This document shows, one piece after another, positions 34,401 through 46,400 of a stretch of DNA of 64,000 nt. Source of the stretch: Astropecten irregularis. Its lineage: Eukaryota; Echinodermata; Asteroidea; Paxillosida; Astropectinidae. The notes beneath the pieces are model-generated. The model did no database searches, was not told where the DNA came from, and worked only from the letters and a program-made list of their open reading frames with translations. The first letter of the stretch is position 1. Every line of letters starts with the position of its first letter. The stretch is taken from the NCBI GenBank assembly GCA_963971285.1, contig OZ020248.1, positions 12,152,001 to 12,216,000 of the forward strand, given 5' to 3'. The position numbers and the translations under genes are program-made.

Positions 34401-37400
34401 GGCTTGTTTGTTTAACGCACTGGATCCCAGGTAACATTTGGGGTAACGAACTAAAACATAAATGTTCACAGATTGACCTATAACTTTCAGGGTATGAAAA
34501 TAGTGCTGGTAGAAACATAATTATATCTCTGGCTGAAATGGTGTATAATTTACAGAAAGAGTAAAAACACCAAAAACCTTTTTAATGTTGGCAAGACAAA
34601 AAATCCTTCTGTATGTTTTATAAGAAAAATTGAGTCTGATTTTATGGTTTTTTTTTTTTTTTTTTTTTTTGGGGGGGACTCCGGAAAAAGAAAGAAAACC
34701 TGGCTGAAGGGTTTTAAGCTTAACCTTCCATTTACGTTTTATTTTGATAGCATGAGTGTATTTTCTGGTCTATTTGCAGTGAAACAAGGTATTTACAGTT
34801 TACTGGGTGTCATATCGGAGGTATATCCTGTGCCAATGTCTATCTATGCTGACCGGCTGCTGAAGATATACATCAATACACTCAACCAACAGGTAGGTAT
34901 AGTAGCCGGACTGACCATGATGGCATCTTTCTTGTGTCAGTCAGAAAGACATGAGCTTCATTTTAATAATTATACCGCTCCAGTAGGCCAATCCCACCAT
35001 AGCAAGGTCCAAGCAACGATGCACACGCGCAACGTGTCACGATCGGCCACACAGGAAGCATTGCACACTCTCAACTACCTAAAGCACCTCTCTCTGTTGG
35101 ACTTTGGTTTTGCAAAAGGACAAAAAAAAAATGTAAATTTCCTCTCAGCCAGGGCATCGAGAGTCAGGATTACAATGAAAATATAACACCGCTTGACCAT
35201 GGTTAAGAATAAAATTTATTAAGACATTTTGCCGGACAAAATGGTGGCAATTTGTCAGACCTTAGATACGCATTGTGATTGGTCAAAATTAGTTATGGGG
35301 CGTAGAATACTGGTTCTGTCTCAACCTCCAAACGTATCCAGGTTTTCAATATCGTATATTATTAACAATGGCTTTTGTGTTTTTTTGGTAACCTCTGCCC
35401 AGATGACCTCAAAGACCAAGAAACCTGAGCTGTCGGTCATTGCCGGCTGCCTGACCGGCTTGGGCCACTACTTGGTCAACTTCACTCAGTCCGTGGAAGA
35501 AGGTCAGTGTTTATTTTCTAATCGTTGCACAATTGTCAACTTCAAAGGGATTTTAACCACTTCTGCCCTTCTTTTTTCTTTTCTTTTCGTTTTTATCGGC
35601 CTCATAATCAGCCACCGGACAACTTAGGCCCACTTCAAAGTGACACGGCAGAAGTTTGATGTTTGAAGTGGGCCATAGAGTCCCTTTGCATATGCCATAT
35701 GTGTAGGTGCTCGCAATTAGCGGACAGACAAAAGCGCTCTGTACTAATGACGTCACACAAGTGGTGTGGCCAGCGCGCGTATGTACAAAATCCTCGGATG
35801 TCAGACAAACATCGACTCACACACGTAGTGCACACATTGCAATATTTTTCTGAGATCCGGTGTGACGTCACAGCATTTAGCCTGCTATTTTTAGCGCAAG
35901 TGAGGAGTGCAATAGCGCTGCACACTTGCACTAAAAATAACACCGAACCTCAGACAAACATTGCAACGTGGCCATGCAAACGTGTGGTGAGTGGAGGTAT
36001 CTGTGCGCGCGCATGCATGGTGTGACGTCATTAGTGCGGAACGCTATTGTGGAATACCGCTGGACAAAACCATGAATTTTAGAAGATAATTTTACTTGAG
36101 ATATTTGGCATGTTGTGGTTATTTCTTTCTTAATTGCTTAAAGTCCAACCCTACAGTTGACCATAGGGGGTGGCATGGAAAGTTATCCTCTTCTGAATTA
36201 TTATTTTATTTCCAAATCTCTAGGAGCTGAACATGCCAAGGACATCTACCGATTTGCTCACATGGCCATCGATCCAACCGTGGACCACGCTCGCTATGAA
36301 CTCAACAAAGCAGGGCTTAATATCTTTGCCAAGCACGCTGCCCAGTTTGGCCAGTATCTGTACGATGACCATCAGGTACCAATTGACCTTTGACATGTTT
36401 GACCTTTTCACTTTGATTTTGAATTTGCTGTGGGTTTGGATGTACCCTTCTGGCCTGTCAATCAAACTGTGTGTATTGACCAATTGGAGAATGCAAAAGT
36501 TTAACGATGGTTGCTTATAGTCGTTGTTGTCCATTTCTTCGGTCAAACTCAGTCACATGCGATATGTAAAACACGTGGCGTTGCTAAGGTGGTGGGGCCT
36601 AAAGGACATGTACAAAATAAATAACAAACCAAAGCAGAAATTTTCACAGATTTACGTATAACTTACAGGGTATAAAGACAGTAATGTTAGAAGCAATCAT
36701 ATACTGTGAACATTTGTTTGCTTGAAATGCTGTATTTATCCAGAAAAAGATTAAAACCAAACTCCAAAATATTTTTGATCTTGGAAAGATCACAAACGAG
36801 ACAGATATTCCAACACAATTTGGCGTAACAATTGCAATGGTTTGACGTTGTTATCTACTGGTTTCCAATGATCAATTGAGCTGAAAATTTCAAAGGATTG
36901 TTTTTATTCCATGCCAAATCAAATTTTGAGCAGCCTGTTGCTGCTCTGTCACCTTTACCAATGTTGTACATGCCATTTAAATACCAGTTGAAGAAGCAAC
37001 TAGAAGGCATATATCAATATAAATTTGAAAAGTTTGAAAAGAATTAATGAAAAATGTCTTCAAATTGCTTTGTGTAGGAGATGTACGAGGCTTTTACCAA
37101 ATGGAGCTCCCACAACAACATCAGCGTGAAGACTGTCGGTTTCGCTGCCCAGGAGGCTTTCCTTCAACTGATTGCTGAGATGCTGGTGGACAGGGCACCA
37201 CAGAGGGATCCAGTGGACGTGGCCGTGTTCAGGGTACCCAAGATCTAAAATAATAGCTTAATTTTTTATTGAAAAGTGAACAAAGAAAAATTTACTTCGG
37301 CGGGATTCGAACCAGTGATCTTTGGAATATCGCACTGGCGCTCTTACAAACTGAGCTATCCAGCCCTATATATGTTGGTGGTGTCCCTAATAGTCAATTA

Positions 37401-40400
37401 TCTTTGTTCGTTTGGCATTCAGAAGCCATGGGAACGACTAACATACTGCTATATCCCAAGGATAATTTTATCTCCCATGTACTGTTTCTCAGGTTGCAGC
37501 ATTGTTTATGCTGTGCGTATCAATAAAATTATCCTTGGGATATAGCGATACTTGAGTGGTTTTGTTCATGGGTTCTGACTGCCAGATGAACATACCGGTA
37601 GGTAATAGCGCTCCGAACTTGCGCTAAAAATAGTACCGGATCTCAGACAAACATTGCAACCATGCACACGTGTGTGCGTGGGCGCGTCCATATACACTAC
37701 GTGTGTGAGACAGTGTTTGTCTGACATACGGAAATTTTGTGACGTCATTAGTGCAGAGCGCTATTGACTATGAGGGACGCCACCAACATAGGGCTGGATA
37801 GCTCAGTTGGTAAGAGCGCCTGTATGGTATTCTGGTGGTCGCTGGTTCGAATCTCGCTCCAGTGAATTTTACTTTGTTTACTTTTCAATTTCTTAAAAAT
37901 TAAGTTTCCCTTGTGGTCATTAAGTAGACATCAAGTAGCTAGAATGTTTTTGAGATTTAATGAATGCAAAGAATAATTATTGGCTCATGTTACCTTTGTA
38001 TTGCAGTTCTTTGTCAAATGTTTCCGTGGCATCATCGACAATCCACTGAGTAACACGAGGGCACTGTCTTCTGCTATCCGAGGCTACGGTTTCTTCGCTG
38101 CAGTAAGTTCTTCACTACTCTCAGGATCAGTTCTTCACAACCATTCCTGATGAAGTTCTCTACATCCTCTTTATTCATTTCTTTATTAATACTACGTCTC
38201 CTCAGTGATTTAAGGTTGTATCATACTTTGGTAAGAGACCAAAACAGAAATGATAACAGATTTACATATAACTTTCAGGGTATGAAGATGATGCTGGTAG
38301 AAACCTACTGTTAAAATATTTCCGCCTGAAATGGTGTATTTATCCATAAATTGGTAAAACAACGACCGGAAATCTTTTTGATCTTTTAAAAGATCAAAAA
38401 TAAAAGAGAAAAGACTTAAGAAATGCTGTGGCAGTTTTTCACGGTTTTCTCAAAAACTGGGCAACGTATGAGACTGAAATTTTCACAGATGACTGTTACT
38501 GTATCTTCCTTGATATTTATACCCATGAATCTGTATTTCTTTGACAAAAATCAAAGTATGATATAACCATTAAGTTTCACCCAAGATACATGTACTCTCA
38601 CAATACCTCAAATGATCACTGTTTCGCCCTTCTGGCACTTGCCACATTGAGGAGCTTTCAGATTGACTTGTAGATACGCCATAGAAAAGAATCCATCAAC
38701 ATTTGCATACCAAGCGCTTGAATCCAAATTTGTCACCAGAATGTAAATTATATGAAACCCTGTGAAACAATATAATTATTAACCACAGTCTGTGGCCGTC
38801 TTCACAGTTTTCATACTTTGGTAGGAAACCAAAACTTAATTTTTCACAGATTTACATATAACTTAATACAGGGTATAAAGATAGACCTGGTACAAACATA
38901 CCATCACCTTTTTTCCCGCCTAAAATGCTGTATTTATTCAGAAATGAGTAAAACAAAAGGCCCCAAATCAATTTTGATCGTCGAGATCAAAACCTCACAA
39001 TTACAATAACATTACAATTGGAGACTTTTGAGAATCGGTCTTCATGTCAACAGCACACGCGCACGCTATTGTGCGGGTGCGCACGCATGCTCACAATTGC
39101 GTGCGCGTGTGCTGTTGACATGAAGACCGATTCTCAAAAGTCTCCCATTGCAATGCTTTTTCTCTGTTTTCTACCGTTTCCAATGATCAATTGAGCTGAA
39201 AATTTCACAGGTTTGTTTTTATTCCATGACAAATCAAATAGCGCTGCACACTTGCGCTAAAAATAGCACCAAACCTCAGACAAACATTGCAACGTGGCCA
39301 TGCAAACGTGTGGTGAGTGGAGGTATGTGTTGTGCGCGTGCATTGCATGGTGTGACGCAATTAGTGTGGAACGCTATTATGAACAGACTGCAGCTGTTCT
39401 ATGAACTTTACCAAAGTATGAAACTACCTTTAACATGCGGGTCCTCTCATATTGACGTGACGTTGTCTCCTTCTTTTCATGCTTTCTCTCTTCAGCCCTG
39501 CAGAATATTCATGACAGAGGAAGATGTCAAGTTCATGTTTACGGAGATGATACAGCGGAGTGAGCAGTTATATCTACAGTAAGTACCATTCCAGGGGTCA
39601 ATTTACCCCAGAGCTGGTTAACCAATATTTGCTTAAAGGGAGGGATGGTACAGAATTGGTGAGACAAAATACACTTCATGATCACAAATTCACATAAAAC
39701 TTACACAGTATAATGGTGATGATTGGAGAAAACATCCCATGAAATGTTTTTGTCTGAAATGCCATATTCATTGAGAAATAAATGAAACTATTTTCCGATT
39801 GGAATAAATCACTTTGAAGCGTTTTATTCATTCGTTGAAATGTGTACAGTTCTCTGTACACGGGTTTTCACTATTTTCTCGTGACCCAGATGGCTGATTG
39901 ACCTCAAACTTCTACAGGTTTGTCAGTTAGGTATATGATGGATTACATAATGTGCTTTCACTGTCGGCAACAGTTTTGTTGTAAAAACCAGTTCTGTACC
40001 ATCCCTTTAAGCACCAAAATCCTTTGTGACTAAAATAAGTATGCCAGCCAAAACTCAAAAATCAGTATGCCAGCCGAAACTCCTTTTAAATGTTATGCTC
40101 AGCAAACAATGACCGAATACAAGTCAAAAGCAGTAAACATCACATGAACATTGGGTTGGCAATCCTGATTGATCAAGGAAGACTTTTCATGCTTAAGCAA
40201 ATTTGGTGCTTAAGCAGCTCCATGAAATTGGCCTCAGCTCCTGTGCCAATGTATTCCAACAAGCCTGGTACAAGTTCAGATTTGAATAAGTCTAATCACC
40301 AGATAACCGCAAGGGAAACTGACTGGAATAATTTGTAAGTCTTTGCAAAGTTAACAAAGAAAAGTTGACTGGAGCGGGATTTCAACCTGCGACCCCTGAA

Positions 40401-43400
40401 ACACTGTAGAGCAGTGGTTCTGAGGGTTGCAGGTTAAAATCCCGCTCCAGTCAATTTTCTCTTTGTTGACCTTTACAGTGACTTAAGTGAGTCAAGCGCA
40501 CTGTCTCAGGGCACAGTTAAGATTTTAATTTACAGACTAAAATGCACTGTTTTCTCCTATGCTGCGAGGGTTTCTGCCACAAAAATCAAACACGTTCGAT
40601 CTCAGGCTGTGCTCCTTGATCCTTAAATGGGTCGACATGGCTGGCAGCCAAGGGCGCCCATGAATGCCGGCAACTCGATCACGTTGTAGTCACATCCTTC
40701 GCAATTCAGCACCCCAGGTGCCAGTAAGGATGATTAGCCTCTCATATTATTATTATGTGACTAAAATGGTAAAGCACATCATTTACCATGCTGTATTTGG
40801 GAAGTTTCATTTTAATAGTGCTCCGCACTTGTGCTAAAAATAGCAGGCTAAATGCTGTGACGTCACACCTGATCTCAGACAAACATTGCAACCATGCAAA
40901 CGTGTGGTGGGTGTGCTTGTGTGCATGCATGAAAAGTTTGTCTGACATCCAGGGATTTTGTAGATGCGCCCGCTGGCCAAATCACTCATGTGACGTCATT
41001 AGTGCGGAGCGCTATTGTTTGATTTTTGAGAAAACAATGGAAGTATTGTTCATGTTCCATTGTCTGTGTCTGTCTTTTTTGCAGGCAAGGGGAGGTTTCC
41101 GATGATAAATTGACTCAACTTCCCAACTTTCTTGAAGCTCTTGCAAGCATCATTCAACAACTTGACATAGTAAGATCTTTGGCTGTTTCTAAGACAATAA
41201 GCTGCTAGGATTGTTTAGTCTTAGTATACGGTACTTCAAAGTAGGATTATTTCTTGTAAGGCTGCAGTTTGTATCCGGTTACCCGGTTAACCGACCGTTC
41301 AAAAGGGTACCCGGGTACATTTTTCCAGTTAGGTTAATCGAAAAGTATCTTCTTAATAGCCTCTTCTTTTAGAAACATAGACACTTCTCGAGTTCACAAA
41401 GAAAAAAATTTCAAGTTAGGGGCGGTGAGCACAAATTACCACAATCTTTTGAAAATTGGACGAGCAGGCTTATGCAAAGCAAAAGCCAGACATTTTGCTA
41501 TGTCTACTAAAATGACTGCCAAATGTGTCGACAAACGAATGTTGTCAACCAAGTTCCTAAAAGACCCAAACTTACTATTTCTTTGTTTTTCTTCGTTTTC
41601 TTTGTTATTAGGGTAATTGTTACTGTAACCGAAAAACAGACGGGTAACCGGTTACAAAATTATTTTGTAAACTTACAGCCCTAATTTCTTGTCTTAGGAC
41701 AAACTATGACTCAACAACGGCAGTCTTACAGAAGAACACGTTCTCCACTTATCTTGACAAAAATACTGGGGGAAGAAAAAGATCTGAATCGCGACTCAAC
41801 TTTGTACTTTTTTGTCTGTGGCTTTCGCCATCTACATGTTGGTTTTCATAGTTTGTCAAGTTCATGGAAATGAAAGTACCCGGTGTCCTCGCTGATCTGT
41901 AGTGCAATTTACTTCAGGAGAAATGTTTGATACTTGCTGATTCCTGTTATTCGCAAATCACAATAAGTTCTACTTGTTTGTTTGTTTGTAGCTGTCCGAT
42001 ACATTCCTCGGGGCTCTGGAACGTCTAGTGGTCATCCAGGTAGGCAGCTATCCCAGAGTTCCACGCAAGTATCAATTCCTGTGCCACCGGGCTCTACTGC
42101 TCGTGCTCATTGCCTTGTCACCCAAGGGGGCCACCCTCAAGAATTTCCTGTCAAGAGTCGGTGAGTTTACGACTGTCGTTGGTTTGGCTTTTAATAATCT
42201 ACAATTAGAGGTACAGTACAGGATTGGTAGCATACTGATACAGAAATGTGCACATATTTACATACAACTTTCAGGGTATATAGATGGTGCTGATAGAAAC
42301 ATACCATTAAAACATTTTTGCCTGAAATTGTGTTTTTATCCACAAATTGGTAAAACAAAACACAAAAAGTTTTGATCTCGGGGTAAGATCAAAACCATTC
42401 TTTATGTTTTATAAGTCAGGTTTTCGCTGTTCTCTTGTGACTCAGACTTCTGATTGAGCTCAAATTTTCATAGGTTTATTGTTTCATGCACATTTTGGAT
42501 GAGACAAAGTGTGAGTGCTGTTCTGTGAACTTTATCAATCACGGATTCCATGAAATTGGGCCCAGAGTATAAGTATTTTGACCAATAACTTGAGTCATTG
42601 CATGTTAAATGCATTCTTGTATCTATTATTTTTTTATTCTTCATCCCTCAGTTTACCAAGCCCTGGTACAGACGTGTTCCCATCCAGTAATGCTTGATAC
42701 GGTAAGCTTAAATGTTTCCCTAGTCAGTCAAATTGAAGCTTGATGAACTTCTATCGAGCTTTCAGAACTGCACTTATTCAGTGGCAGCATTCAAATTTCC
42801 GCTTACTCTTGTTCAGAACCCACTTACTAAAATATTTACATGACTATGTTTGTTTTCTCTGCTTGTCCTCTGTGTATGTTGTGTTTGATAATTTTAAAGA
42901 TACTGTCATACTTTGGCAGCATATACCAAAACAGAAATCTTCACAGATTTACCTATAATTTACAGGGTATAAAGATGGTGATGATAGAAACATACATGTG
43001 TACCGTTAACATTTTTCTGCCTGAAATGCAGTATTTATCCTGAAAAGAGTACAACCAAAGACCAAAATGAATAGATTTGAAAATACTGTGATCGTTTTTC
43101 ACTGTTTTCTCTAAAAGTGGGCATCGTATGGGACTGGAAATTTTACTGTATCTCTCGTGATATTTTTTCCCCCATGAATTTGCATTTCTTTGGCAAAGAA
43201 CAAAGTCTGAAGTCCGGAGCATTTATTGGAATTGTTTATATTGTTCTAATTTTACTGCAGGGAATTCCGCCTGAAGATAGTCCGGACTCAGAGAATGCCG
43301 GGCAGGAGGATATAGCAGATATGTTGGCCGATGCCAGACGTATCTCCTACAGTGATTATGTGAATCTCTGGGCCAGTCTGCTGGACAGTACACACATGAA

Positions 43401-46400
43401 GGTACGTACTGGATGCTTTGTTACCAAGCTTGCAAGAAGAATGTTTGTTGGGTGTGCATTGCGCCGCAAAAAAAAATCACCAGATAGAAGCACGCGACCC
43501 TTTTCATTTTTGTGTGTCCGTCAGAAAGGGCCACATGCACCTTTATAATGAGCAAATGTTTTGCAATGCGACGCACACGCAATGTATACGCAGCGCGTAA
43601 AAAAATGCGCATATGGAAAGGCAGCTTTAAGGCTGTTGAATTCTGGCCCACACCAGTCGGAGGTCAATGGCCTTTAATAATATAATAATATTATATACAT
43701 TTATAATGCGCAACATATACACCCAGAGGGTGCTCAAGGTGCCTACCATTATTATCCCTGATCATCGGGCCCCACTAACAATCCTGAAACAATCTCAACC
43801 CCCTGGGGAGTATACAGCCCCGGCTACTTTCAAGCTTACGAAGGCTAATCAAACCACAAAGCTATCTCTACCCTCACAGGTACCCATTTGCACCTGGGTG
43901 AAGAGGAGCAATATGTGACAAAGCGTCTTGCCCAAGGACGCAAGCACCACTAGCCCATGCATGGCTGGACTTGAATCTACAATCTGTAGATTGACCTCAA
44001 GACTTTGAGTTCAACACGCCAGACCACTAGGCCACAGCACTCCACAGCACTCCTTTGCTCACACGGACATTTTTTCATTTCCCCCCCGTTTGTATATTCT
44101 AATCCCAAGGAGGTGCAAGCCATGGGAATGAGTTATGCTGAGCGACGTCAGATCCACATGATAGTCTACGACGAGTTGATCTTCTCCCTCTTGAAGATTC
44201 TGGGCAAGTTGGACCTGTCCTCCAGCAAGGATCAATCCCAGCTCCAGGATCAGGTCAGTCTTGAAACCCATAGGGTCTCTCACTCCTGTATTTGTGATAT
44301 CCGTAGTTAATCTGTATTTGTTCACTTGGTATGTTTTGTTCTGTTTAAACACCTTCCCGCCGCCGGGAAGCAGACCTTTCTTTTGTTTACAAACAACAAC
44401 AGACAATCACTGTTCAAATTGTTTCCACAATTTTTCAGGAGACAACGGCCATTGATTCTTCAGTGTCCTCCGACCCAGTCCAGGGCTTGCATGCTACCAA
44501 ACCAAAAGACTTTCAGATATTCATCAACCTTGTCGATTTCTGCAGGTAATCCACTGGAAATTGAAACTTTTTTTAGTGCTCTTTTCATTTCTTGTAAATC
44601 TTGATTTTTTTAAGAATATTTTTGGTGCAAGATTTTCATAACTTGAATTTATATACTGTACCAAGGTTTTTTAGCCTGAATTTGAAAAGAAGGTTCCAAA
44701 ATTGTGCATGCGACAAGAAGCCATCCCAAAAACATGTACTGTAACTGGGGCTGATTTCATGAAACACTATTAAAGACTGATCCTAAGGCCATAAAAACAA
44801 ATTGTTGTATTGGCGTAACCCGCACGACCCAAAAATATGCCCCGACCATAAACATTTCAAACCCAAAACAAATTAAAAAATCAGGGGAAAAAAAAATAAA
44901 AAATATCGCAAATTTGTATGCAGATTAAAAGCTTAAAAGGAGCAAAAGATGGAAACCAGAGTGGTTAAAATTGTTATGTCATTTCTTGTCTTTATTTGAC
45001 TCGTCAAATACTGTGATATACAGGAAAAAAAGCATTTAATACGGGAAAAATTAAATAAAAAATAAAAAAATCCGCCCGCCCTACCCTATTTTCCAACCCT
45101 CCGTTACTCCAATACAACAATTTTTTTGTATGGCCTAAGTGTAAGATCAACCACAATTGCTAAGCAAAGTGTGATGTCACAATAGATATCACTATGGTGG
45201 TACTGACAACTCATCTTAAGTTTAATCTAAGTGTTTAGTGAAATCCAACTCTTATCTGCAATACCTTTACTTAGATTTTAAACTTGAAAAATTCAGACAT
45301 GTTTGAAACGTTATTTTCAACAATCAGACACACTGCTTTGTAATTTGTAGTTTTTGCTGGTGATTTCGGTATTCATAATTTTGTTTATGTCATTGAAAAG
45401 TGAACAAACAAAAATTGACTTGAGCGGGATTCCGGCGAACTAGTGTCTGCTGGAATTCCGCTCTACTCACTGAGCTATCCAGCCCTAGTTGGCAATGCCA
45501 CTGATAGTCAATTGTCTTTGTTCGTTGGGCAGTCAGAAGCCAAGAAACCACTCACATACCGCTTCGAATTCCACTTAAGTCAATTTTCTTTTCAATGACT
45601 TACAATTAATCCAGTCAAGTTTCCCTTGTGGTTTATATTTGATGATTATTTTAATTATTTCAGACACACTACTTTGTCATTTTGTTGTATGTCCTGTTTT
45701 TAATACATGTAGTTAATAATTTTATTTTTTTTGTCATTTGGGCAGGGATTTGCTCCCAAACCACCAACCGTCTCTCTTCAAACAGTGGGTCTACCGTTTT
45801 GGCCATGAGGTCATCTTACTGTCCAGTCATCTACCATTGGTCAGTGGATTCTACAAGCTGCTGACTGTGTGCATGGACATCTGTTGCCGGATCCAATATT
45901 TTAAGGTAATTTGCAAACTTTCAATATTAAAAAGGAAAAGAAATACCTTTCCTCATAATGTGTTCACTGTAAATGAATCTATGGCTTAAAGAGCATGTAC
46001 ACCATTGGTAACAAACTAAAACAGAAATGTTCACAGATTTACATATAACTTTCATGGTATGAAGATGGTGCTGATATAAACATACTGGTAACATATTTCC
46101 ACCTGAAATGGTGTATTTCTCCCGAAAAACCAAACACCAAAAACATTTTTGATCTTAGCAAGAAATATTGAATTTGGTTTTTTGTATTTTCTCGGGACAC
46201 GGATGATCGATTGAGCTCAAATTTTCACAGGTTTATCATTTCATGTACATGCTGGATCAGACAAATTGTGAGTGCTGCTGTCACCTCTACCAATGTTGTA
46301 CACGTCCTTTAATGTATTAAAATAACCTTTAGTTGCATGCAATTGACTTACAAGACAGGACACTTGGTGTGGTTGTTCACATTTGTATGAAACCTGGTGC

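Larger units (their letters stand above)
38806..39433 (+). mobile_element. MITE A/B copy carrying two other MITEs
   Basis: Host segments are 38806-39014, 39151-39240 and 39375-39433 (ends TTTTCATACTTTGGTAGG and AAAGTATGAAACTACCTTTAA). Inserted: a palindrome at 39015-39150 and family C at 39241-39374. Confidence 0.8.

Noticed and set aside
34644..35186. 180-residue frame around PRKDC exon 5
   Set aside because: Only 34780-34892 is conserved; the rest is intron and repeat G.
37792..37868. Possible functional tRNA gene (A and B boxes)
   Set aside because: The same flanks recur with S1 copies elsewhere and the cloverleaf is imperfect, so it is a SINE head.
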